A DNA stretch of 42,070 nucleotides from Dyadobacter jejuensis. Lineage in GTDB: Bacteria; Bacteroidota; Bacteroidia; Cytophagales; Spirosomataceae. The notes under the pieces are model-generated. The model ran no database searches. It saw only the letters and a list, made by a program, of their open reading frames with translations, and was not told the origin of the DNA. The stretch lies in the NCBI RefSeq assembly GCF_003149085.1, contig NZ_QGDT01000019.1, forward strand, positions 1 to 42,070. Direction: 5' to 3'. The first letter of the stretch is position 1. Every line of letters starts with the position of its first letter. The translations under genes and the position numbers were made by a program. Below are positions 26,046 to 35,571 of this stretch, in pieces.

Positions 26046-26453
26046 ATGAATTATCAAATAAAGGCTTCCTCTGTATCCAACAAGGATGCATCTGTTCATA
26101 TTAAACAGTCGAATATAGATTTTGGTACCATTCCAAATTCGGCAGAAACCCTGCCCAATCCTGCCGAATTATTCTTGGGTTCCGTGGCTTCCTGCATTCT
26201 TAAAAATGTGGAGCGCTTTTCAAAGATGATGAAGTATACCTATACCAAAGCCACCATAGAGGTAAGCGCAACGCGACTTGAAAACCCACCAAGAATGGAT
26301 CATATCAGCTATGCCTTAACCATCTATAGCAACGATGATAAGTTGAATATCACCCTGCTTCAAAAGAATATAGAAAAGCATGGCACCATATTTAATACCG
26401 TAAAACTGTCTGGATCTATTACTGGGACGATTCAAACGGTGAGGGAGGACTGA
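26046..26453 (+). CDS. OsmC/Ohr-family protein with a single conserved cysteine
   Basis: The 135-residue protein has the OsmC fold signs: PAELFLGSVASC then a helix with Cys50, a TIEVSATR strand and a C-terminal strand pair. OsmC/Ohr members reduce organic hydroperoxides with two cysteines. Here Cys50 is present, but the second one, expected in the later helix, is missing: the region reads KHGTIFNTV around residues 111-119. The protein may therefore be a non-peroxidase member or use another reductant. It is followed 57 bases later by a Nudix gene on the same strand, perhaps co-transcribed. Confidence 0.82.
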   Translation: MNYQIKASSVSNKDASVHIKQSNIDFGTIPNSAETLPNPAELFLGSVASCILKNVERFSKMMKYTYTKATIEVSATRLENPPRMDHISYALTIYSNDDKLNITLLQKNIEKHGTIFNTVKLSGSITGTIQTVRED

Positions 26454-26510
26454 ATCCATCCTATTCGATGTCGTTAACTGCCATATAAATAAACTTAAAA
26501 CACAAAATTT

Positions 26511-27089
26511 ATGATAGACAAAGTCAAGATTTTGAAAACAGAAGTGCTTTCCGATAATTGGTATGTACTCAGGAAAATAACCTATGAATACACGAAAAAG
26601 GACGGTACCAAACAGACCCAGAGCCGGGAAGCTTACGACAGAGGAAATGGAGCGACTATATTGCTATACAACAAGAGCCAAAGGACTGTTGTATTGACGA
26701 GACAATTCCGGCTACCCACCTTTGTGAACGGAAATGAAAGTGGAATGCTGATAGAGGCCTGTGCAGGACTATTGGATAAAGATAATGCCGAAGATTGTAT
26801 CAAGAGGGAAACGGAAGAGGAAACGGGTTATAAAGTTACCGATGTACGCAAAATATTTGAAGCGTATATGTCCCCCGGTTCTGTTACAGAGATTGTTCAT
26901 TTCTTTGTGGCAGAATATACCAAATCCATGAAAGTGAATGAAGGGGGTGGAGTGGATCACGAAGAGGAGAATATCGAAGTATTAGAAATGGAAATCGACC
27001 AGGCATTGGCTATGGTCGAATCTGGAGATATTAAGGATGGAAAGACTATTATGCTGCTTCAATATGCGAAACTTCATCAGTTGGTCTAA
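26511..27089 (+). CDS. nudK: NudK-type Nudix hydrolase (GDP-mannose/NDP-sugar pyrophosphatase-like)
   Basis: The 192-residue enzyme has the Nudix box region CAGLLDKDNAEDCIKRETEE then ETGYKV, with the RE..EE..G core kept. YMSPGSVTEIVHFFVAEYTK downstream is close to NudK of enterobacteria, which splits GDP-mannose to GMP and mannose-1-phosphate. The N-terminal RQFRLPTFVNG strand also matches. It is cytoplasmic. It has no obvious tie to the PULs and may serve nucleotide-sugar housekeeping. The symbol is by family resemblance. Confidence 0.85.
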   Translation: MIDKVKILKTEVLSDNWYVLRKITYEYTKKDGTKQTQSREAYDRGNGATILLYNKSQRTVVLTRQFRLPTFVNGNESGMLIEACAGLLDKDNAEDCIKRETEEETGYKVTDVRKIFEAYMSPGSVTEIVHFFVAEYTKSMKVNEGGGVDHEEENIEVLEMEIDQALAMVESGDIKDGKTIMLLQYAKLHQLV

Positions 27090-27257
27090 CTCAGACAACG
27101 AAAACTAGCCGGGGCGATTAAGGTTAGATGGGATCGATTTGATATTTCAAAAAAACGTATGCTTGGTAATAACACCCTTCAGTAGGTTGGAAACATCTAG
27201 TATTAAGATTTGAAATTAAATAGGGCTTTGCATTGAAGTAAAACGAAATAAACGCAT

Positions 27258-28394
27258 ATGAAAAGAGGGTTGATCATTTTGGTGCTAGTTATCAGCCAGA
27301 CAATAGGCTACTCTCAATATTTATCGGTGCCAGTGATGTCGGATCATAAGCCCGAAGCTGGAAGTAGAGTAAAAGTGATCCCCGAGGATTATCAGAAGAC
27401 GGAGGTATATTATTCCTTGTATCTGCCCGAGAACTACAAGCCTGGGAATACCTACCCAGTTATTGTAGAATATACAGGTAACGAGTGGCCTCCTAGCGGC
27501 TCGACGGGGGAAGTCAAAGATGCGAACCTTGGGTACGCTATAGCTAAAAGGATCGGTGCCATATGGCTGGTATTGCCATATATTCAGCAGGGCAGATCGG
27601 TTACCAAATGGTGGGGGGATGAAGTGGAAACAGTCGATTTTGCTTTGAAGAATATCAGGGAGGTATGTGAAAACTATGGAGGAAATCCGGCAGAGATTTT
27701 TCTTTGTGGGTTTTCAAGAGGAGCAATCGGTGTGAACTACCTGGGGTTATACAACGACAAAATAGCAGAAGTCTGGTTAGGTTTCTTTACCCACGACCAT
27801 TATGATGGCGTAAGAGAATGGAAAGGGACCGAATGGGGATCCCCCATAGCGAAATACAGACAAGCCGCCAAAGAACGGATGGGCCGATTGAGGGGAAGAA
27901 ACTGTTTAATATCCCAAAATATTGAAGAAGGAGAGACGAGCTTTGAAACTAGAAACTATATTGAGGAAAACAGTTTTGATTCATTAGCTAATATTCGATA
28001 CAACTGGTTTTCGATGAGGAAGGTGATACCCCATATACCCTCCGAAGCTGTGCCTCATAGCCATACCGATAAATGGCTGTTGTATGATTCTGAATATGCC
28101 GAGACCGTTTATAACTGGTTTCTAGAAACCATTCAATCCAAACCGAATACCTACTCCATATCGGGTGTTATTAGAAATTCAAAAGGTAAACCCTTAAAAG
28201 GCGTTGTTGTTGAAAGTAGCACCACCCATTTTGCCATAAGCAATAAAGATGGGGAATATCGACTGGAAGGTTTAACTGCAGGACCTAAGAAAGTTACCGT
28301 TTTTGATCGAGGAAATGGCTCGTTAAGACTTTCAAAGGAGGTTTATTTGGAAGCTCCGATTATTGGATTGGATTTCATGATAGGACATCGATAA
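27258..28394 (+). CDS. Secreted alpha/beta-hydrolase (esterase-like) with C-terminal CarboxypepD_reg domain
   Basis: The 378-residue protein has a signal peptide (about 20 residues, ending IGYSQ), then an alpha/beta-hydrolase with the nucleophile elbow GFSRG (Ser153). The preceding strand IFLC and the segment VYYSLYLPENYKPGNTYPVI resemble PHB-depolymerase/feruloyl-esterase-like proteins. The final His is probably one of the two in PHSHTDKW near residue 272. From about residue 293 a SISGVIRNSKGKPLKGVVVE segment starts a carboxypeptidase-regulatory-like beta-sandwich, common on Bacteroidota surface proteins. The likely role is removal of an ester group from an exported substrate, but no specificity can be given. 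Upstream is a possible promoter, TTAAGATTTG near 27200. Confidence 0.75.
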   Translation: MKRGLIILVLVISQTIGYSQYLSVPVMSDHKPEAGSRVKVIPEDYQKTEVYYSLYLPENYKPGNTYPVIVEYTGNEWPPSGSTGEVKDANLGYAIAKRIGAIWLVLPYIQQGRSVTKWWGDEVETVDFALKNIREVCENYGGNPAEIFLCGFSRGAIGVNYLGLYNDKIAEVWLGFFTHDHYDGVREWKGTEWGSPIAKYRQAAKERMGRLRGRNCLISQNIEEGETSFETRNYIEENSFDSLANIRYNWFSMRKVIPHIPSEAVPHSHTDKWLLYDSEYAETVYNWFLETIQSKPNTYSISGVIRNSKGKPLKGVVVESSTTHFAISNKDGEYRLEGLTAGPKKVTVFDRGNGSLRLSKEVYLEAPIIGLDFMIGHR

Positions 28395-28672
28395 ATTCGT
28401 TTTTTCAGAATCCTCGATCGCTTTGGTCGGATAGGGGACTCAAAAATTAAAGCATGTGGAATCTATTGGGTACGCTGAAAGGGGAATTCAGATGTCGACT
28501 GAAAAGGGATGGTCAGTTAAATTTAAGAACGTAACTATTGGTTAACTTACGTATTATCCTATACCTTTAACTCTCGTACAATATCAGCCTAGCTTATAAG
28601 CGAAATAGCTAGCAGCGGATACGTGAATAATCGCATTCCGAGCCTTTAAGGAGCGAATGCTCTAATTTTAAT
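28395..28672. other. Intergenic stretch with a start-proximal hairpin
   Basis: No gene is seen. GCATTC (28633-28638) and GAATGC (28655-28660) pair around CCTTTAAGG, which can pair within itself, 12 bases before the next ATG. Confidence 0.45.
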
Positions 28673-29257
28673 ATGATTAGTTTGAAAACAATTGAATTGA
28701 AAAGATTTGTCCTTACCGCCCTGATCTTGATGATGGGAGGCTGTATTTATGCTCAAGGACCCACAACCAACGCAGGGTCGTATCAACAAACGGATTACCC
28801 CATCAGAACCTTTAGGATTTACCCCATTCCAGATCCGCGCTACTTCCTGAAATTAAATACCCGCACGGGGCAGATATGGCCCATTGCCTTTGATGAAAAA
28901 GTAACAAAACAGTTGGAGGCTACTTCGAAAGGTGAACCGTTAGTGAATATACAGAACGAAGTCGACAATAGGTTTGCGCTTTACCCTACCCAGAATACCT
29001 GGGTTTATTTACTTCTTGACCAAATAAACGGGAAAATGTGGCAAATGGAGTGGCATATTAAAACAAAAAAGGCGGAAATGACCCCTTTAAACGGTTCATC
29101 ACTAATCGACGAACAGCAAGAAGGTGATATTCGATTTATCTTACAGTCGACTCGAAATATGTGGCATTTCTTACTCTTGGACCAAATAAATGGAAATATG
29201 TGGCATATTGGCTGGTCACTGAAATCAAAGGGCCGTTCCATTACGCCAATTAATTAA
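28673..29257 (+). CDS. Small exported repeat protein, unknown function
   Basis: The 194-residue protein has a hydrophobic N-terminus reading LILMMGGCIYAQG. It could be a lipoprotein (Cys at GGC) or be cleaved after AQ. The mature part carries at least two related units of about 55 residues: NRFALYPTQNTWVYLLLDQ with INGKMWQMEW, then IRFILQSTRNMWHFLLLDQ with INGNMWHIGW. A weaker third lies before them (YFLKLNTRTGQIWPI). Such LLDQINGxMWQ repeats occur in short Bacteroidota proteins of unknown role. It is likely periplasmic or outer-membrane facing. No partner is suggested by the neighbours. A hairpin sits just before the start. Confidence 0.72.
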   Translation: MISLKTIELKRFVLTALILMMGGCIYAQGPTTNAGSYQQTDYPIRTFRIYPIPDPRYFLKLNTRTGQIWPIAFDEKVTKQLEATSKGEPLVNIQNEVDNRFALYPTQNTWVYLLLDQINGKMWQMEWHIKTKKAEMTPLNGSSLIDEQQEGDIRFILQSTRNMWHFLLLDQINGNMWHIGWSLKSKGRSITPIN

Positions 29258-29414
29258 AATTTAAACAGGCTCTTAGGAGAAAACAACACATCACATTATA
29301 TTTAAGGCTTAGCGGGGCATGCGCCGGAAATCTAGCTTTTAGTGAAAGGCAGTCTTCCTCGACTCGTACCAAAAGCAAACAGGCCATGTCTACTTATTAA
29401 ACTATATCAGTAAT

Positions 29415-30179
29415 ATGTCAATATCAAAAGAAGCAGAGCTAATCGGAATGAAAAAGGTAAGTGACGTGGTGGCTCATACCTTAAAAGAAATGAGCGATTA
29501 TGCCAAGCCTGGCATGACCACCAAAGAGCTTGATGATTTTGGTGCCCGTATTTTAAAAGAATCCGGCGCAAACTCCGCTCCATTGATGACCTATAAGTTT
29601 CCCGGCTGCGCGTGCATCAGTGTCAATAAGGAGTTCTGCCATGGGATTCCTTCTGAAAGGACCGTGCTGAAAGAAGGAGATCTGATTAATATAGACGTTT
29701 CTGCTGAATTGGATGGTTTTTGGTCGGATAATGGAAACTCATTTGTTCTTGGAAAAGACATCCATCAACATCAAAAATTGGTGGATGCCTCAAAAGAAAT
29801 ATTACAGAAGGCTATCAGTAAAATCAAGGGAGGGGTGAAAATAGCCGACATAGGTCAGCTTATGGAGACAGAAGCTAAAAAGAGAGGCTATAAAGTGATT
29901 AAAAATCTAGGTGGACACGGAATAGGAAGGAGCCTCCATGAGCAGCCAGATGAATTGCTCAATTATAAAAATAAATTTGACCATAGACGCTTTAAAAAGA
30001 ACACGGTCGTAGCCATTGAGACTTTTATCTCCACCACCTCATCCTATACCGTGGAGCTTAACGACGGCTGGACCATGGTGGGCAATAAAGGTGGGTTTAT
30101 GGCACAACACGAACATACTATTGTAGTTACTGATGGCCAACCGTTGATATTAACAGCGATGAATGGCATTTGGAACTGA
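29415..30179 (+). CDS. map: Type I methionine aminopeptidase
   Basis: The 254-residue enzyme removes the N-terminal Met from new proteins. The family residues are all present: substrate His76 in FCHGIP; metal ligands Asp94 (NIDVSAELDG), Asp105 (WSDNG), His168 (GGHGIG), Glu202 (AIETF) and Glu233 (QHEHT). There is no N-terminal extension, so it is the short bacterial type. Bacteroidota often carry another map with ribosomal protein genes; this copy stands alone and may be a paralogue. Confidence 0.93.
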   Translation: MSISKEAELIGMKKVSDVVAHTLKEMSDYAKPGMTTKELDDFGARILKESGANSAPLMTYKFPGCACISVNKEFCHGIPSERTVLKEGDLINIDVSAELDGFWSDNGNSFVLGKDIHQHQKLVDASKEILQKAISKIKGGVKIADIGQLMETEAKKRGYKVIKNLGGHGIGRSLHEQPDELLNYKNKFDHRRFKKNTVVAIETFISTTSSYTVELNDGWTMVGNKGGFMAQHEHTIVVTDGQPLILTAMNGIWN

Positions 30180-30286
30180 TACTAGCATGTGTTTTCCATA
30201 AACGTTTGAAAAAGAGTGTTTAATATATGGAAATGCGGTTGAAGTAGCATCAAGAATTAAACCAACATTCCAAAGGAATACCAATA

Positions 30287-30826
30287 GTGATAACCGATTT
30301 TAAGATTCAAGAACTCGAGAACCAACTGGTCAGACTGGTTCCATTAATAGGTATTGACTTTGAGAAGATTTACAAAGTCGCTTCCGATCCTTCTATTTGG
30401 GAACAGCATCCTGCCAGTGACCGGTACCAAAAAGAAAAATTTGAAAGCTATTTTAACAATGCCCCTTGCAAACAGTGGGCCTACGTCGCTCTGGACCGTC
30501 AGACTGGGGAGGTCATTGGCTCTACCCGATACTACGACTATAAGCCTGCCGAGAAAAGCCTGGCCATCGGGTATACCTTTTTGGCTCGGGAATACTGGGG
30601 TGGGGCGTATAATCAATCCATAAAAACCGCACTTTTAGACTATGCATTTCAGGCCGTAGACCGGGTGTATTTCCATATCGCTCCTGCCAATATCCGCTCT
30701 CAAAAGGCCACCAACAAAATCGGTGCCCAAAAAGTGGGTGATTACCACCTGGAATTTAATGGTCAAAAGTTGCTGCATTTTGAGTATGCCATAGAAAAAG
30801 AGGATTGGGGCCTTAGAAGCGAATAA
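30287..30826 (+). CDS. GNAT-family N-acetyltransferase (RimJ/RimL-like)
   Basis: The 179-residue protein has the GNAT core: GEVIGSTRYYD strand, AIGYTFLAREYWGG near the acetyl-CoA site, IKTALLDYAFQAVDRVYFHI and NIRSQKATNKIGAQK, which matches RimJ/RimL proteins that acetylate protein N-termini or small amines. It starts with GTG at 30287; no ATG gives a better N-terminus. It is cytoplasmic, and its substrate is unknown. Confidence 0.85.
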   Translation: MITDFKIQELENQLVRLVPLIGIDFEKIYKVASDPSIWEQHPASDRYQKEKFESYFNNAPCKQWAYVALDRQTGEVIGSTRYYDYKPAEKSLAIGYTFLAREYWGGAYNQSIKTALLDYAFQAVDRVYFHIAPANIRSQKATNKIGAQKVGDYHLEFNGQKLLHFEYAIEKEDWGLRSE

Positions 30827-31008
30827 TACCAAAAAATAGGGCTATAAATCATTGTTGGGAGCGCGGTAGCAAGGTAGCCACTTGAGATTCTGTCTGCTAA
30901 TAGGATTGACTTAGTGGTCGAAAGACCGTATATTGTCTTATCACCGCTATAGGTCTTTTGTTTTTTCCTAATCGTCGGTATGATTTGTACATCCTACAGA
31001 ATTTAAGA

Positions 31009-32043
31009 ATGGCTCAACCAAAGTCCAAACGTGTTATCAAGATCATCTTGTTTTTAGGCACGCTGATTTCCATGTTTTATGTCCCCTGGCCCATCGTGAT
31101 CGCCTGGATAAAGCCGCTCCCAAGCACCATTCAGGAGCAAGTCGATGCCGTGGCCGATTATGGGTTTGACGGTATCATTGTGTATGTCGATCAAAAGGGT
31201 GAAAAGCCTGCGTTTTATACGGCAGGCTATAAAAACAAAGAAAGCAAGACTCCTGCCGATCCGAAGTCATTATTTAAAATCGCCAGCGTTAATAAGCTGT
31301 TTACCGCCGTGGCCATAGCCAAATTGACCAGAGACGGACGGTTGTCCTTGGACAAAACCCTGGGCGATTACTTCCCCGAGCTATCAGGAAGAATAGCGCA
31401 TGCCGATCAGATTACCATTCGGATGATGGTGCAACATCGTAGTGGTATTCCCAATTATACCGACACGCCCGATTATTGGGTGCACCCAAAAGACAGTGAT
31501 GAAGAACGGCTAGCATTGGTGCTGGACCTGCCCGCCAAGTTTGAGCCCGATACCGATTATGCCTACAGCAATACCAATTACCTATTGCTGGCTCAACTCA
31601 TAGCTCGCATAACGGGGGATTCGGAGTTTGCCTATATCCAAAAAGAAATTTTAGATCCTCTAAGCCTGAAACATACCTATGCTTCCGTTCATGAGGTTAA
31701 TATGGATGATGTGATGAGCGGGTATTACGTGGGCTATCCCCACGATCTGAAGACCCAGGATGTGGGGATGCTCGCTACCGCCGACGACCTAGGCAAGTTT
31801 ATCAGGGCGCTCAACGATGGCTCCGTTTTCAAGGATCGGAAAGAACAGGATATCTACTCCTCCATCTATGAATTTGGCCATACAGGACTGGTGCCTGGCT
31901 ATCAGACCATTGCGAAATATGACCAGGACCTGGATGCCGTGGTCATTCAATTTACCAATACCGTCAATTTCCAGGGCTATAACTGGAATATGTCGGAAGT
32001 GATGTACAGTAGAATCTTGAAAATACTTAGGAAAAAGGAGTAG
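31009..32043 (+). CDS. Beta-lactamase/DD-peptidase-family serine hydrolase
   Basis: The preferred start is the ATG at 31009 (344 residues), since the upstream codons look non-coding and this one leads straight into a transmembrane or signal segment (residues 10-33). The class C beta-lactamase-like motifs are SVNK (Ser93, Lys96), YSN (Tyr186-Ser-Asn188) and an HTG near the C-terminus (FGHTGLVPG). Members hydrolyse peptides, esters or beta-lactams; specificity is not visible here. The N-terminal segment suggests an inner-membrane-anchored, periplasmic enzyme. It has no obvious operon partner. Confidence 0.87.
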   Translation: MAQPKSKRVIKIILFLGTLISMFYVPWPIVIAWIKPLPSTIQEQVDAVADYGFDGIIVYVDQKGEKPAFYTAGYKNKESKTPADPKSLFKIASVNKLFTAVAIAKLTRDGRLSLDKTLGDYFPELSGRIAHADQITIRMMVQHRSGIPNYTDTPDYWVHPKDSDEERLALVLDLPAKFEPDTDYAYSNTNYLLLAQLIARITGDSEFAYIQKEILDPLSLKHTYASVHEVNMDDVMSGYYVGYPHDLKTQDVGMLATADDLGKFIRALNDGSVFKDRKEQDIYSSIYEFGHTGLVPGYQTIAKYDQDLDAVVIQFTNTVNFQGYNWNMSEVMYSRILKILRKKE

Positions 32044-32097
32044 GTATTTATCTGGAATATCGATTCATATAATACTATTAATACCGATGCATGCTCT

Positions 32098-32307
32098 TCA
32101 ACTCTTCTTTTGATTAACTTTTAGCAAAAGAAGAAAATCCCAAATTTTGTCTCGCTCATTACGAATCGTCTTGTACTGTTTAGCCCTTTTCTCTGCTATC
32201 TTAAAATACGTGAAGATACTAGCTAGGTTGAGGTTGCTGGAGCGCCAATAATTTAGACGGATTAATTTATTCTTCAAAAACTGAAAGTCATATTTCGTAA
32301 GCCACAC
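32098..32307 (-). CDS. Doubtful 69-residue hypothetical protein
   Basis: The frame starts GTG (MWLTKYDFQFLKNKLIRL) and ends at 32098. It is basic and helix-prone with a dense KRAKQYKTIRNERDK middle. I do not recognise it. It overlaps a 10 bp hairpin (32103-32134) and has no visible promoter. It may be a remnant. Confidence 0.25.
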   Translation of the reverse strand: MWLTKYDFQFLKNKLIRLNYWRSSNLNLASIFTYFKIAEKRAKQYKTIRNERDKIWDFLLLLKVNQKKS

Positions 32308-32452
32308 TGTGCTGGCTGTAAAGCATTAGAATAACTTTAAAAATACTTGGCTAGTTAATATTTATTTTTAGTTAACTGATAGGTTTAATCAATTACTTAT
32401 TAAACGGTTTGAAAATTCATGATTTATTAAATTTTTTTTCAATCAGTTCCTG

Positions 32453-32544
32453 TATATTTGAAAATGTTAAATTAAGGGGATACTTAAATTTAATTAACTA
32501 TCCGTCGATTAGATATCTCCCTGATTTTAAAAACAGGGAGATAT
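32453..32544 (+). promoter_or_regulatory. Candidate promoter box followed by a strong leader hairpin
   Basis: TATATTTG (32453-32460) matches the Bacteroidota -7 element. About 50 bases later ATATCTCCCTG (32513-32523) and CAGGGAGATAT (32534-32544) form a perfect 11 bp stem with a 10-base loop. No -33 element or gene is evident, so it could be a small RNA or the leader of a lost gene. Confidence 0.4.
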
Positions 32545-32903
32545 AGGCCTGTGAACATTATGGTAAAATATCCTTTAATAATTTACTATATACAGAATGC
32601 TGTAATAAATCAATGTTTTGCAGGATTGTTCTGTTATTTGATTGCAAAGTTCCTTGGTATAATTTAAACTTGACAAATTATTGGCAATCTATAGAGCATT
32701 GAATTTAGTAAAATGTCTCAATGGAGTGTATTTATATTAGACAAGAAATAATGGGGTGGTTACTAAATTATTGTGAGTAATTAAGAGTTTCTTACTAAGT
32801 TCGTTATGGTTTAAATTTCCTTCACAATAAAATAGGATAATATATTTTGAGATTTCTTTTTGTACAATGCAACAGATGGTAAATTATTGAGTAATGTTTG
32901 GTA

Positions 32904-32913
32904 GGGGGGGGGG
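32904..32913 (+). repeat. G10 homopolymer tract
   Basis: Ten consecutive G in very AT-rich DNA, just after TAATGTTTG (32892-32900), a near-match to a -7 box with one extra base. Such tracts slip during replication. Confidence 0.7.
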
Positions 32914-33861
32914 ACTATGTCAAGCATGCCTGTAACCACAACCTGTATGTCATTTGTCTAAAGATAAATATAGAATTTGTAGAGACTATTAGCCAGGTCT
33001 ATTAATTGTGAGTATTTAAAAATATTTTTTTATGAATTAAGGTGTAGATTATCTTTTACTATTTTGGTGGATGTACGAAGAAATTTAATACTACAATTTA
33101 TAACCATAAGAAGCTGTGATTTACAAAGATGTTTAGAAATATGTGATTATATTGTAAACCAGTGGTCCATTTGTAATTCAGGATTAAAAAAGGGAGGGTT
33201 TGTTCAAATTATGATTAGTAATCTTTCTTCTGGGAAATCAGTTGAGGAGTCAATTGGTAGCCACCGTTACTTTTTATATTCATCAATGAATTGATATAGG
33301 AATGTTTTAAAACTTCTTCGTTTACGGATGATTGATCATGGATTTCGCATTCTTAAGAGAAGTCCAAGAGGGACAAATTTTGGATTTTATTATTTGTTCT
33401 AGATATTTAGAGGGCAAGGATTAACCTTGTACATGTTACCTTACAACAGGGTAAGGTTAAGCATCATTCTATTTAAGAAATTCATCATTCCATGTATCCG
33501 TTCCAGTTTATTTAGTAAGTAAACTAATTGCAGGATATTGTGCTGACCATGTAAAGTGAAATTTATATCCTAGACTATTCTGGCTGAAGCTGGTTTAGGC
33601 CGAAGAGACTCAAATGAAGGCGATAAGGACCAAGATATCTTAGTCAATCTGATGGCTTATAAGGGCTATAGAAAAAGTAATGGATAAGAAATTATAACTG
33701 ATAAATGGGCTCCTTGTTTAAAGTATATAGAATTAGACTAATGTAAATTAAGTTAAGGAAGTTTCTGGTCAGTGAGATGACGTGGAAGCATTATGGCTTT
33801 GTAGGTTAAATGAAAATACTAAATAGGCATTCAATTCATTGTCTGTTACGGAATACGCATT

Positions 33862-33910
33862 CTTTTGCGGAAGTAAAATAAGCCAAGGCTCTATTTTGCT
33901 TCCGCAAGAG
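33862..33910 (+). terminator. Long hairpin with T-rich tail directly before the AraC-like gene
   Basis: CTTTTGCGGAAGTAAAATA (33862-33880) pairs with 33892-33910 over 19 positions with two G-U pairs and an 11-base loop. TTTTAATTTTATTTTT follows and the next ATG is at 33931. It could end an upstream transcript or attenuate the gene. Confidence 0.65.
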
Positions 33911-33930
33911 TAAGTTTTAATTTTATTTTT

Positions 33931-34548
33931 ATGGATAATATTTTAGAAGAAACTGCTGGGGTTATATTATTTATAATATTGTTATACTTCATCATAATTT
34001 ATCTATTTTATTGGAAGAGGCAGAAAAAAAAATCCGTTCAGAATGAAAAATGGGATATAATGAGTCCAACCAATTTGGGCAACCCAGCACAAATGGAAAA
34101 TGAAGATCAAATTTCTAATATTGATGAAGAATGCACGCGGACGTTAACGGCTGAGGTGGAGGAAAATAGATTAATACCAATACAAAAGGAAAAATTGCTA
34201 TTAATGAAACTGGATGAGTTCGAACAGTCAGGAATTTTTCTTGAGAATAACTTTTCCTTAGCCATAATGGCCACTTGGATGGGGATAAATACCAAGTATC
34301 TCTCTTATTTGATTAGAAATCATAGGGATACAACTTTCAATAACTATATTAATCAGCTACGAATTGAGTACATTGTAGGCATGCTTAAAGTCGATGCTAA
34401 GTGCCGTCAATACAAAATCAGTGTCTTAGCAAGTATGTCGGGTTTTTCTTCTCATAGTCATTTTGCAACTGTATTTAGAGCTCAAACGGGAGAATCCCCC
34501 TCCTCTTTCATCGGTAAACTTGTTGAGGAAGAAGCTGATTGGCAATAA
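33931..34548 (+). CDS. Membrane-anchored AraC-family transcription regulator, no sensor domain
   Basis: The 205-residue protein has one N-terminal hydrophobic helix (about residues 9-29, ILFIILLYFIIIYLFYW) followed by KRQKKK, which by the positive-inside rule puts the rest in the cytoplasm. After a linker of about 70 residues, an AraC-type double helix-turn-helix (about 105-198) reads NNFSLAIMATWMGINTKYL, FNNYINQLRIEYIV, SMSGFSSHSHFATVFRAQTG. Bacteroidota often have TPR repeats, a membrane helix, then this HTH. Here the TPR part is absent, so the gene looks like the tail of such a sensor or an anchored partner. It probably controls nearby Region E genes. AT-rich composition and a leader hairpin set it apart from the PUL genes. 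Confidence 0.82.
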   Translation: MDNILEETAGVILFIILLYFIIIYLFYWKRQKKKSVQNEKWDIMSPTNLGNPAQMENEDQISNIDEECTRTLTAEVEENRLIPIQKEKLLLMKLDEFEQSGIFLENNFSLAIMATWMGINTKYLSYLIRNHRDTTFNNYINQLRIEYIVGMLKVDAKCRQYKISVLASMSGFSSHSHFATVFRAQTGESPSSFIGKLVEEEADWQ

Positions 34549-35571
34549 ATTCATGTATAGCTTTAAATAACGCTATCATAGAAGACTATTATCGCTTTTT
34601 TAACAAATAGTCATTTCTCCAAAGGACCTCTAATTTATCTACTATTTGCTTGTCCGGACATTTCAACTTTCAGTATTTAACAACAGGGTGCTCTACGCAT
34701 AATGGCAACCGTTATGTGTTTGGGTAGTCTCATTCTGGAATTATTCTAATGGATTGAGTTGTTGCTCGTACTTCTAATACCGGAGAAAACGTTTTCAGAT
34801 AAATGAATTCTTGTACTTCCTAGGTAAGGGTATATTTTTTGAATGCATCAGGGCCTGATCTAATTAATTTTAATTGGCGTATAATGTTAACAGTATGTCA
34901 CTGTTTTTCATAAAATGTTGACTATCGTTCAATAAAGTAGCTGATTATTCAGCTCGTACTGGAAGTATTTAAAGAAAGTTTAACACAAGGCATGGATTTA
35001 GAACAACAGAATTATATTAGGAAAGGGATTCATTTGGTATTTAATATGGAGACAATTCCCCTACAAATGATGCAGGAGTCCAACACGGCTTTAGTTTATA
35101 ACCCTTACTCTCTTCGTTAAGGCATTTCATTCATTTACAGTAGGTTATAGTCCTGAATTCGCAAGGATTCCCATATACCACCATTGTAATGTGTCACCTT
35201 CTTACTTTGTATTTCACAGGGTTGACTTTTTAAGGACTACCTGAATTGGACTAATCAGGTTTGGAATATGAATGAGCCGATGGATCTTTCAAGACGAACT
35301 TTCATTATGAATTCGTTCTCATAGAACTGGCATCCGTGCATATGCCTCTTATCTCTACCTTCTATCAGGCTTGAAATTTGGATTTGATACAATTTGAGTA
35401 AATTGGATAAAGTCTAATAAAGGTAATAATAATTCAATAGTGTGGTTGGAAGGAATAATTTAGTATTAGTTTATGCTAAAAATTCAGTTGTTAATAATCT
35501 GTAATTAGCCTAATAGCATCAAGGTTGTCCTGGACTTTATGGATGGTTCGGTTGGAATAATTATAAGATAA

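Larger units (their letters stand above)
32044..33930. other. Long AT-rich gap with scattered structures and no solid gene
   Basis: Only short frames occur here: a possible 69-codon frame on the - strand (32098-32307, GTG start, basic and aromatic-rich, not recognised) and a 76-codon frame at 33064-33294 starting TTG, also unrecognised. Neither shows family motifs. The gap does hold a -7-like box, several clear hairpins and a G10 tract, listed separately. The low coding density suggests decayed or acquired DNA. Confidence 0.6.

Noticed and set aside
33064..33294. 76-codon frame with a TTG start
   Set aside because: No family features, weak start, AT-rich gap; probably not a gene.
34847..34859. 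ATCAGG-G-CCTGAT palindrome as an operator
   Set aside because: It is real, but has no promoter or gene near enough to give it a role.
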